The notes under the pieces are model-generated. The model saw nothing but the letters and a program-made list of their open reading frames with translations, made no database searches and was not told where the DNA came from. 64,000 nucleotides of DNA from Schlegelella_A sp038318385 (GTDB lineage: Bacteria; Pseudomonadota; Gammaproteobacteria; Burkholderiales; Burkholderiaceae_C). The DNA lies in NCBI GenBank assembly GCA_038318385.1, contig JBBQCD010000002.1, forward strand, positions 62,001 to 126,000, written 5' to 3'. A program made the translations under genes and the position numbers. Shown here one piece after another: positions 34,659 to 42,005 of this stretch; positions within the stretch are counted from its first letter, which is position 1; every line of letters starts with the position of its first letter.

Positions 34659-35956
34659 ACCCGCACCGCATCGCCTCGATCCATGCGCGCCGCGTCTGGG
34701 ACAGCCGCGGCCGGCCGACGGTGGAGGCCGAGGTCGCACTCGACGGCGGCGCGATCGGGCGGGCGATCGTCCCCGCCGGCGCTTCGAAGGGAACGCGCGA
34801 AGCCCACGAACTGCGCGACGGTGGAGCGGCCTTCGGCGGCCTCGATGTGCAGCGCGCGGTCGGCCACGTCGACGGCGAGATCGCGCGCGCTCTTGTCGGC
34901 ACGACGGCGGCCGACCAGCGCGCGCTCGACACACGCCTGATCGAGCTCGACGGCTCGCCGAACAAGTCGCGGCTCGGCGCCAACGCGACGCTCGCGGTGT
35001 CGATGGCCGCGGCCCATGCAATGGCCGCGGCGCACCACGTTCCGCTGTACCGGCATCTCGGTGGCGATGCCGCCACGCTGCTGCCGATGCCGCAGATCCA
35101 GATCTTCGGCGGCGGCGCGCACGCGGGCCGCCGCGTCGACATCCAGGACTTCATGGTCGTCTGTCCTGGCGCGCACAGTTTTCGCCAGGCGCTCGAGTGG
35201 ACCGCCGAGGTCTATCGACATGCTGGCGTGCTGATGCAAGAACGCGGTTCGCGCTTCGGCGTGGCCGACGAAGGCGGCTGGTGGCCGGATTTCGCGACCA
35301 ACGAACAGGCGCTCGAGACGCTCGTTGCCGCCATCGAGCGCGCTGGCTACACGCCCGGCAGTCAGGTTGCGATCGCACTCGACATCGCGGCGTCCGAGTT
35401 CGGCCGGGGCGGTCGGTATGCGCTCGGCCTGGAGTCGCGCGAGCTCGACAGCGACGGCCTGAGCGAGTTGTTGCTGCGCTGGCTCGAGACCTACCCGATC
35501 GTGTCCATCGAGGATCCGCTGGCCGAGGACGACGTCGAAGGTTTCGCGCGCTTCACCCGAGCCGCGGGCGATCGCGTTCAGATCGTCGGCGACGACTTCC
35601 TGGTGTCGCAGGCGCCACTGGTGCGAGAAGCCGCTGCGCGCGGCGCGGCGAACGCGGTCCTGCTGAAACCGAACCAGCGCGGCACACTGAGCGAAACGCT
35701 CGATGCCTGGCTTGCCGCGCGCGAGGTCGGCTACGCCGGCATCGTTTCCGCGCGCTCCGGCGAAACGGAAGACACGACCATCGTCGATCTGGCGATCGGC
35801 TGGGGGGTCGGGCAGCTCAAGGTCGGCGCCTTCGCCCGCGGTGAACGCATGGCGAAGTGGAACGCGGCCGTGCGGATCGAGGAGCGGCTCGGCCAGCGCG
35901 CCCGCTTTGCCGGCATGGGCGCTTTCGGGCGAAACCCGCCAGCACGTTCAGCCTGA
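34655..35956 (+). CDS. Divergent enolase
   Basis: The 433-residue protein aligns over its whole length with enolase, which converts 2-phosphoglycerate to phosphoenolpyruvate. The metal ligands are present: D243 (A-L-D-I-A), E286 (S-I-E-D-P) and D313 (V-G-D-D). The general acid and base E206 (D-E-G-G) and K338 (L-L-K-P-N-Q) are kept, and so are H156, R368, S369 and K389. Two positions are changed: the catalytic-site glutamate next to the H-A-G loop is D165, and the histidine before R368 (normally S-H-R-S) is A367. This marks a subfamily outside the housekeeping enzyme. Its start overlaps the kinase stop (ATGA). Confidence 0.88.
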   Translation: MNPHRIASIHARRVWDSRGRPTVEAEVALDGGAIGRAIVPAGASKGTREAHELRDGGAAFGGLDVQRAVGHVDGEIARALVGTTAADQRALDTRLIELDGSPNKSRLGANATLAVSMAAAHAMAAAHHVPLYRHLGGDAATLLPMPQIQIFGGGAHAGRRVDIQDFMVVCPGAHSFRQALEWTAEVYRHAGVLMQERGSRFGVADEGGWWPDFATNEQALETLVAAIERAGYTPGSQVAIALDIAASEFGRGGRYALGLESRELDSDGLSELLLRWLETYPIVSIEDPLAEDDVEGFARFTRAAGDRVQIVGDDFLVSQAPLVREAAARGAANAVLLKPNQRGTLSETLDAWLAAREVGYAGIVSARSGETEDTTIVDLAIGWGVGQLKVGAFARGERMAKWNAAVRIEERLGQRARFAGMGAFGRNPPARSA

Positions 35957-36343
35957 AGCAAAGCGCGCCGCTGCGGCACGGCGCTCGCACCAGGCATGCA
36001 GGCGCAGCAATTCAGCCGCGACCGCGGAGGGAAAGCCCTCCCGCCCGCCGCGGCTGTCGACGAGGAGTTCGTTGAAGACCGTGCCGGCGAGCCCGGTATC
36101 GTCCCAGCACAGGGCGATCCGGTTGGCCACGCGCGGGTAGGCCCGGCACAACTCCAGCGGCTGCAGCGCGGTGGGGATCGCCTTGAGCCATTGGCGCGCC
36201 GCGAAGGAAAGCTCCACGGGTCCGACAGCGGCCGGCGCGCGGGCCCAGCGCCCGGTGGGAGTTCCCGCGGCATGTCGCGCCCGAACCGCCGCGACACGGG
36301 CCCGGGCAGCGCCATTGCGTCTGAAGAGGTTGAAGAGATCCAT
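35948..36343 (-). CDS. Hypothetical protein
   Basis: The 131-residue protein begins M-D-L-F-N-L-F-R-R-N-G. A basic linker and a conserved-looking body follow (E-L-S-F-A-A-R-Q-W-L-K-A-I-P, P-L-E-L-C-R-A-Y-P-R-V-A-N-R-I-A, L-C-W-D-D). The last part, D-S-R-G-G-R-E-G-F-P, reads as a compact alpha/beta domain with no signal or membrane helix. Similar short proteins are common in Burkholderiales but have no assigned role. Its 3' end overlaps the enolase end by nine bases from the opposite strand, so the two converge. Confidence 0.68.
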   Translation of the reverse strand: MDLFNLFRRNGAARARVAAVRARHAAGTPTGRWARAPAAVGPVELSFAARQWLKAIPTALQPLELCRAYPRVANRIALCWDDTGLAGTVFNELLVDSRGGREGFPSAVAAELLRLHAWCERRAAAARFASG

Positions 36344-36710
36344 CGGCAGCCATCCAGGGGGAAAGAACGCGGAAACCGTCATCGACGGTCCGGGGTGCGC
36401 GAGCTGAAGCCCGCCGGTGACAGCAGCCGCCTCACTGACAAAAGTCGGCTACATCGCCCGAAGTGTGGCTGCGCGGCCGCGCGGCCGCCATCCCGCAACC
36501 CGGTGGTCGGCATCCACGTCGCAGGCACGCGGTCTTGCAGCCAACCCGTATATTGCGACGGCGCCGCGCAGCAGGGCCTCGATCGATACACGTGATGACT
36601 CAACGTCGACCTCTCCAGCCGAGCCGGGGCCTTGCCCGGGGCTGCGCCGCGTGCTCCGGGCACGCTGCGATCGAGCTTTCCGGCGCCGATGCCGTGCCGG
36701 CGCTGCCGGC
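36344..36710. other. Gap before the rhomboid gene
   Basis: This 367-base region lies between divergently read genes. It contains the doubtful 39-residue frame listed separately. No RNA gene, repeat or clear promoter box is visible in the rest. Confidence 0.45.
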
Positions 36711-36714
36711 GTGA
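36595..36714 (+). CDS. Possible 39-residue CxxC peptide upstream of the rhomboid
   Basis: A short frame (M-T-Q-R-R-P-L-Q-P-S) holds C-A-A-C at residues 17-20 and ends with a TGA that overlaps the GTG of the rhomboid gene (GTGA). It may be a coupled leader or a remnant of a zinc-ribbon N-terminus, which many rhomboids carry. A second C-x-x-C motif appears in the next frame at 36693-36704, which hints at a frameshift. Confidence is low. Confidence 0.35.
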   Translation: MTQRRPLQPSRGLARGCAACSGHAAIELSGADAVPALPA

Positions 36715-38033
36715 ACGCGACCCCCTTGGCGCGGCTGCGTTCGGCCCTGCGGTTGACGCGCGACCCGCCTCCCCCGGGTGCCGCGCGGCTCAGCCTCACC
36801 GACATGATGCGCGGCGGCCCGCGACGTGCGCCCGCGACCGCGAGCCTCGTCGCCCTCAACATCGTCATCTTCTTCGTGATGGTGCATTTCGGCGCCGGGC
36901 TCTGGCATTCACCCAGCGAGGTGCAGCTGGACTGGGGCGCGAACTTCGGGCCCGCCACCAAGGACGGGGAATGGTGGCGCCTCGGCAGCGCGATGTTCCT
37001 GCACTTCGGCATCGTCCATCTGGCCGTGAACATGTGGGCGCTCTGGGATTGCGGTCGCCTGGTCGAACGCCTCTTCGGCGCGCCGCGCCTGCTGCTGCTC
37101 TACGCGGCAAGCGGCCTCGCCGGCAACCTGGTGTCGCTGGTGGCGCAGGGCGACCGTGCGGTCTCGGGGGGCGCTTCGGGCGCGATCTTCGGGCTTTTCG
37201 GTGCGCTCCTGGTCAGCCTGCTGCGCGAGCGCCGCCAGGTCGACCCGACCGAGTTCCGCTGGCTGTTCTGGGGAGGTGCGGCGTTCGCCTTGGCGACCCT
37301 GGCGCTCGGACTCGTCGTCCCCGGCATCGACAACGCCGCCCACATCGGTGGCCTGACATGCGGCGGGCTGCTTGGCGTGGCGCTCGGCCGCCCCCTGCTG
37401 CCGCGACACCCCATCCCGGGCGGCCAGCGTGTCCTGGCCACGCTGGTGCTGATGGCCGCCGCGGCGTTGTTCGCCCTCAACATTCCGGAACCGAGGTACC
37501 GCTTCGGCGAGGAACGCCAGGCACGCGGCGCGATCCGGCAGTTCCTCGACGAGGACCAGCGCATCACCGATCGCCTCCAGGCGATCGTCACCCTCGGGCG
37601 CAGCGGCAGCGCCAGCTTCGACGACCTGGCGGGAGCGATCGAGAGCGACGTCTCCCGGGAGTACCAGGACAGCTTCGAGCAGCTCTCGTCGGTCGCGGTC
37701 TCGCCCGCAGCCCCGTCGGCGGCGCAGCTCGACATGCTGCGCAAGTACGCCGCCTTGCGCGGCGATGCGACGCATGCCCTCGCCGAGGCGCTGCGCAGCA
37801 AGGACAAGCCGGCGATCGCCCGCGCGTTCGATGCGATCCGGCGTGCGCCGGAGGTGGCCAGGATCGCGTCGGCTCCCGCTTCGGCTGCTTCCGCGACCCC
37901 GGCGTCTCCGGCTCCGGCCGCGTCCACCGCGGCCATGGCTCCCAATGCCCCCACGGCTCCCACGGCTCCCACGGCTCCCACGGCTCCCACGGCTCCCGCC
38001 GCTCCCGCTGCTCCCGCGGCATCGACGCGCTGA
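36711..38033 (+). CDS. Rhomboid family intramembrane serine protease
   Basis: The product has 440 residues from GTG at 36711. Six membrane helices span about 43-215. The catalytic serine S156 lies in G-G-A-S-G-A-I-F-G and the histidine H211 in N-A-A-H-I-G-G. The conserved N107 occurs in H-L-A-V-N-M-W. It cleaves single-pass membrane proteins inside the membrane. After about residue 260 there is a soluble region with coiled-coil character. The last 50 residues are low complexity, with repeated A-P-T. The substrate is unknown. A short frame just upstream overlaps its start. Confidence 0.88.
   Translation: MNATPLARLRSALRLTRDPPPPGAARLSLTDMMRGGPRRAPATASLVALNIVIFFVMVHFGAGLWHSPSEVQLDWGANFGPATKDGEWWRLGSAMFLHFGIVHLAVNMWALWDCGRLVERLFGAPRLLLLYAASGLAGNLVSLVAQGDRAVSGGASGAIFGLFGALLVSLLRERRQVDPTEFRWLFWGGAAFALATLALGLVVPGIDNAAHIGGLTCGGLLGVALGRPLLPRHPIPGGQRVLATLVLMAAAALFALNIPEPRYRFGEERQARGAIRQFLDEDQRITDRLQAIVTLGRSGSASFDDLAGAIESDVSREYQDSFEQLSSVAVSPAAPSAAQLDMLRKYAALRGDATHALAEALRSKDKPAIARAFDAIRRAPEVARIASAPASAASATPASPAPAASTAAMAPNAPTAPTAPTAPTAPTAPAAPAAPAASTR
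37951..38011 (+). repeat. Nine-base tandem repeat in the rhomboid 3' end
   Basis: Copies of a CCCACGGCT nonamer stand in frame, later degraded to CCCGCCGCT/CCCGCTGCT. They encode repeated P-T-A and then P-A-A. A change in copy number would keep the frame. Confidence 0.85.
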
Positions 38034-38124
38034 CCGGGGGGGTGCGCCTAGGGTCACCCCGGTGGCGAGACTGGGGTGGGAGGGGCACAGTGGCAGGCTT
38101 CCCGTACCGACCGAAAGACTCGCC

Positions 38125-39096
38125 ATGACTTCGCGCAGGACCTTGATTTGCAGTGCCGCCGCGGTGCTCCTCGCCACCCTGTCCAGCGTCGCCCACGCGG
38201 CCTGGCCCGAGCGCCCGATCACGCTGGTGGTCCCCTGGGGCGCCGGCGGCGGCACCGACGCGACTGCGCGCATCATCGGCTCGCTGCTCGAGAAGGAAGT
38301 CGGCCAGCCGATCAATGTCGTCAACCGTACCGGTGGCAGCGGCGTCGTCGGTCACCAGGCCATTGCCTCGGCCGCACCCGACGGCTACACCATCGGCCTG
38401 ATCACCGTCGAGATCGGCATGATGCACTGGCAGGGCCTCACCGATCTGTCGGGTACGTCGTACACCCCGATCGGGCTCGTCAACCAGGACCCGGCCGGAC
38501 TGCAGGTCCGCGCCGATTCGCCCTACAAGACCGCCGCCGACCTGGTCGCGGCCATCAAGGCGAATCCCGGCAAGTTCAAGGCCTCGGGCACCGGCCAGGG
38601 CGGCATCTGGCACCTGGCGATCGCCGGCATGCTGAAGGACCTCAAGGTCGATCCGGCTGCTGTGCCGTGGGTGCCGTCGAACGGCGCTGCGCCTGGGCTG
38701 CAGGATCTCGTTGCCGGCGGTGTCGAGGTCGTGCCGTGCTCGCTACCGGAGGCGCGCTCGCTGATCGACGCCGGCAAGGTCAAGAGCCTGGCAATCATGA
38801 ACGACACGCCTTCGCAGCTCTATCCGAACGTGCCGACGCTCAAGAGCGCCACCGGCAGCGACTGGAAGCTCGGCGCCTGGCGCGGCATCGCCGCGCCGAA
38901 GGGCATCCCGGCCGACGCCCAAGCCAAGCTCGTGGCCGCCATCAAGAAGATCGCCGCCAGCAAGGAATACAACGAGTTCATGAGCAGTCGCGGCTTCGGC
39001 GTCATCTACCAGGGCCCTGAGGATTTCGCCCGGTTCATGGCCAAGTCCGATGCCGACCTCGGGGCGACGATGAAGGCCGTCGGCATCGCCAAGTAA
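38125..39096 (+). CDS. tctC: TctC: periplasmic receptor of a tripartite tricarboxylate transporter
   Basis: The 323-residue receptor has a signal peptide (T-L-I-C-S-A-A-A-V-L-L-A-T-L-S-S-V-A-H-A, cleaved near residue 25). The motifs are V-V-P-W-G-A-G-G-G-T-D and P-D-G-Y-T near residue 87. It binds a carboxylate and delivers it to the TctA/TctB membrane pair. Unlike the receptor at 27209, this one is followed directly by tctB (17 bases) and tctA, so the whole transporter is here. The class II aldolase gene 76 bases past tctA may act on the imported acid. Confidence 0.92.
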   Translation: MTSRRTLICSAAAVLLATLSSVAHAAWPERPITLVVPWGAGGGTDATARIIGSLLEKEVGQPINVVNRTGGSGVVGHQAIASAAPDGYTIGLITVEIGMMHWQGLTDLSGTSYTPIGLVNQDPAGLQVRADSPYKTAADLVAAIKANPGKFKASGTGQGGIWHLAIAGMLKDLKVDPAAVPWVPSNGAAPGLQDLVAGGVEVVPCSLPEARSLIDAGKVKSLAIMNDTPSQLYPNVPTLKSATGSDWKLGAWRGIAAPKGIPADAQAKLVAAIKKIAASKEYNEFMSSRGFGVIYQGPEDFARFMAKSDADLGATMKAVGIAK

Positions 39097-39112
39097 CCCC
39101 GGTCGCGTCCGC

Positions 39113-39598
39113 GTGAAGATCAACGACGCGATCTGGGGCGCGCTGGCGGCCCTCTTCGGCGCCGCCCTTCTCGTTCACATCCAGAGCTTCCCGGCGATGC
39201 CCGGGCAGCGCATCGGCCCGGCATTCTTCCCCGGCCTGCTGGGTATCGGCCTCGTCGTCACCGGCTTGATCCTCGCCGTGCGCGGCTGGCGCGCTCGCGC
39301 CGGCGGCGGACCGGGCGCTCGCTGGAGCGAGATGCCGGACTGGTCGCGCTCGCCGCGGCACGTGCTCGGCTTCGCGGTACTCGTCGCGGTCAACCTGGTG
39401 TATCTCTGGGGCGTCGACTATCTCGGCTTCGTCATCACCGGAACGCTCTACCTGGCCGCCCTGTTCTGGGTCCTGCGCGTGCCACGCGCGCGGATCGTGC
39501 CGCTGGCGGTCGTACTGACCTTGCTGATCCATTTCGCGTTCTACAAGCTGCTGCGCGTCCCGCTGCCCTGGGGGCTGCTGCAGCCGATCGCATGGTAG
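39113..39598 (+). CDS. tctB: TctB: small membrane subunit of a TTT transporter
   Basis: This 161-residue protein has four membrane helices (about 8-24, 36-58, 82-108 and 125-148). The family pattern G-Q-R-I-G-P-A-F-F-P-G-L-L-G near residue 31 is clear. TctB is the poorly conserved small subunit that partners TctA. It starts with GTG at 39113 and is followed by tctA after seven bases. The gene order receptor, small and large subunit is the classical tctCBA. Confidence 0.92.
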   Translation: MKINDAIWGALAALFGAALLVHIQSFPAMPGQRIGPAFFPGLLGIGLVVTGLILAVRGWRARAGGGPGARWSEMPDWSRSPRHVLGFAVLVAVNLVYLWGVDYLGFVITGTLYLAALFWVLRVPRARIVPLAVVLTLLIHFAFYKLLRVPLPWGLLQPIAW

Positions 39599-39605
39599 GT
39601 CTGCC

Positions 39606-41120
39606 ATGAGCGACGCCTGGCTGCAGGCCTTTTCGATGGTGTTCGCGCCGTACAACATCCTCGTGATGATCGGCGCCGCGCTCTACGGCCTCTTCGTCGG
39701 CGCCGTGCCCGGCCTGACGGCGACGATGGCCACCGCGTTACTGGTACCGGTGACGTTCTTCATGGCGCCGATCCCGGCGATCGCCGCGATCGTCACGGCC
39801 ACGGCGATGGCGATCTTCTCCGGCGACATACCCGGCTGCCTGCTGCGCATGCCCGGAACCCCGGCCTCGGCAGCCTACACGGACGAAGCCTTCGCGATGA
39901 CGAAGAAGGGCCAGGCCGAGACCGCGCTCGGCGCCGGCCTGGTGTTCTCCGCGGTCGGTGGCCTGTTCGGCACCGCCGTCCTGATGGTCGCCGCGCCGAC
40001 ACTGGCCGAGTTCGCCCTGCACTTCAGTTCGTTCGAATATTTCTGGCTGGTGCTGATGGGCCTCACCTGCGCCGTCTTCATCTCGACCGACCGGCCGTTG
40101 AAGGGGCTGATGACGCTCTTTGTCGGCCTGCTGATCGCCGGCGTCGGCCTGAACAACCCGGCAGCGTTCCCGCGTTTCACGTTCGGCAGCACCGAGATGC
40201 TCGGCGGCATCGGCCTGATTCCGCTGATGATCGGCATGTTCGCGGTCTCCGAGATCATCCGCTTCGTGGTCTCGACCGAACCCGAAGGCCTGATCATCGA
40301 ACAGGCGATCGGCAACGTCTTCAAGGGCATGTGGGCGCTGGCCGTGAAGTACCCGGTCCAGATCCTGCGCGGCAGCGTGCTCGGCACGGTCGTCGGCGCC
40401 CTGCCCGGCGCCGGCGCGGACATCGCGGCCTGGATGTCCTATGCGATGAGCAAGCGCTTCTCCAAGGAACCGGAGAAGTTCGGCACCGGCCACGTCGAGG
40501 GCATCGTCGAGAGCGGCGCCGCCAACAACAGTGCGCTCGCCGGCGCCTGGATCCCGGCGCTGGTGTTCGGCATCCCCGGCGACTCGATCACCGCGATCGT
40601 CATCGGCGTGCTCTACATGAAGAACATGAATCCCGGGCCGACGCTCTTCACGACCAACCCGCAGAACATCTACGCGGTGTTCCTGCTCTTCATCATCGCC
40701 AACCTCATCATGGTGCCGCTCGGGTGGATGTGCATCAAGGCGGCCAAGCGCATCCTCAAGGTGCCGCGCAACGTGCTGATGCCGGTCATCCTGCTGTTCT
40801 GCGTGGTCGGCTCCTTCGCGATCAACAACACCGCCTTCGATGTCGGTGTGATGCTGGTCGCCGGCATCGCCGCCTACCTGCTCGAGGCCAACGACTTCCC
40901 GATCACGCCGCTGATCCTCGGCGTCGTTCTGGGCGGCATGCTCGAAGAGAACCTCGTTTCATCGATGATCAAGTCGGACGGCAACCCTCTCGCCTTCTTC
41001 GAGCGTCCGATCGCCGCGACGCTCGGCGCGCTGACGCTGCTGATCTGGTTCGCGCCGCTCGTGCGCCCCCTGCTCGCGAAGCGCCAGCGCCAGCGCCGCG
41101 GAGTCTCCCCGACGCCGTAA
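39606..41120 (+). CDS. tctA: TctA: large permease subunit of a TTT transporter
   Basis: The 504-residue permease has about twelve membrane helices. The signature P-G-L-T-A-T-M-A-T-A-L-L-V-P near residue 35 and the repeated counterpart G-A-L-P-G-A-G-A-D-I-A-A-W near 260 mark the two inverted halves. The segment F-G-I-P-G-D-S-I-T-A lies at about 322-331. It carries the substrate in symport with Na+ or H+. It ends the tctCBA operon. A short inverted repeat covers its stop codon, but no T-run follows. Confidence 0.94.
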   Translation: MSDAWLQAFSMVFAPYNILVMIGAALYGLFVGAVPGLTATMATALLVPVTFFMAPIPAIAAIVTATAMAIFSGDIPGCLLRMPGTPASAAYTDEAFAMTKKGQAETALGAGLVFSAVGGLFGTAVLMVAAPTLAEFALHFSSFEYFWLVLMGLTCAVFISTDRPLKGLMTLFVGLLIAGVGLNNPAAFPRFTFGSTEMLGGIGLIPLMIGMFAVSEIIRFVVSTEPEGLIIEQAIGNVFKGMWALAVKYPVQILRGSVLGTVVGALPGAGADIAAWMSYAMSKRFSKEPEKFGTGHVEGIVESGAANNSALAGAWIPALVFGIPGDSITAIVIGVLYMKNMNPGPTLFTTNPQNIYAVFLLFIIANLIMVPLGWMCIKAAKRILKVPRNVLMPVILLFCVVGSFAINNTAFDVGVMLVAGIAAYLLEANDFPITPLILGVVLGGMLEENLVSSMIKSDGNPLAFFERPIAATLGALTLLIWFAPLVRPLLAKRQRQRRGVSPTP

Positions 41121-41195
41121 CGGCGTGACACCGGCGGCGGGCTAAGGCGCCGTCGCTCCGCGATACTGGGGTCCGACAGCGCACCCGGAGGCCCC

Positions 41196-41987
41196 ATGAA
41201 CGCACCCACCGATATCGGCCATCTCGTCCCCAGCCTCGCCGGCAAGGTCTCCGCGGCCGAATGGGAGACCCGCGTCGATCTGGCCGCGGCCTACCGGCTC
41301 GTCGCCGAATTCAAGTGGGACGATCTGGTCTTCACCCACCTCACCGCCCGCATCCCCGGCACCGACCACTACCTGATCAACCCGTACGGCCTGATGTTCG
41401 ACGAGATCACGGCGTCGAGCCTGGTCAGGATCGACCTCGACGGCAAGGTCTTGCAGGACACGCCGTTCCCGATCAACCCCGCTGGCTTCACGATCCACAG
41501 CGCGGTGCACGCCGCCCGCCACGACATCCAGTGCGTGATGCACACCCACACCCTCAACGGCGTGGCCGTCTCCGCGCAGAAGGCCGGCGTGCTGCCGATC
41601 TCGCAGCAGTCGATCTTCGTGCTGGCGAGCCTGGCCTATCACGACTACGAGGGCGTGGCGCTGCGCGACGACGAGAAGCCACGGCTCGTCGCCGACCTCG
41701 GGAACCGCACGTTCCTGATGCTGCGCAACCACGGCCTGCTGACCGTCGGCACGACCATCGCCGAAGCCTGGCAGGCGATGTACCTCTTCGAGGCGACCTG
41801 CGCGATCCAGCTTCGCGCCCAGGCCGGCGGAACACTCGCCAGCGGCGACCTCGGCGAGGTCAGCGCTGCAATCATCAGCACGGCCCTCGAGCAAGCGCGC
41901 GGCGCGACGCGCGGTGCCGGCGCATCCCTCGTCTGGCCCGGTCTGCTGCGTCGCCTCGATCGTCGCAACCCCGGCTACCGCAGCTGA
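41196..41987 (+). CDS. Class II aldolase/adducin family protein
   Basis: The 263-residue protein has the class II aldolase fold. The metal site includes H116 and H118 in C-V-M-H-T-H-T-L-N-G and the later histidine in L-R-N-H-G-L-L-T-V-G. The catalytic acid of fuculose aldolase is not obvious in this branch, so it may be a decarboxylase or an adducin-like relative. A GGAGG-containing ribosome site stands a few bases before the ATG. Its nearness to tctCBA suggests it acts on the transported acid. Confidence 0.85.
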   Translation: MNAPTDIGHLVPSLAGKVSAAEWETRVDLAAAYRLVAEFKWDDLVFTHLTARIPGTDHYLINPYGLMFDEITASSLVRIDLDGKVLQDTPFPINPAGFTIHSAVHAARHDIQCVMHTHTLNGVAVSAQKAGVLPISQQSIFVLASLAYHDYEGVALRDDEKPRLVADLGNRTFLMLRNHGLLTVGTTIAEAWQAMYLFEATCAIQLRAQAGGTLASGDLGEVSAAIISTALEQARGATRGAGASLVWPGLLRRLDRRNPGYRS

Positions 41988-42005
41988 GACCGCGCCGGGG
42001 GTCGC

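Noticed and set aside
41112..41126. Palindrome ACGCCGT-A-ACGGCGT as a terminator of tctA
   Set aside because: It overlaps the stop codon, the usable stem is only about five pairs, and no T-run follows.
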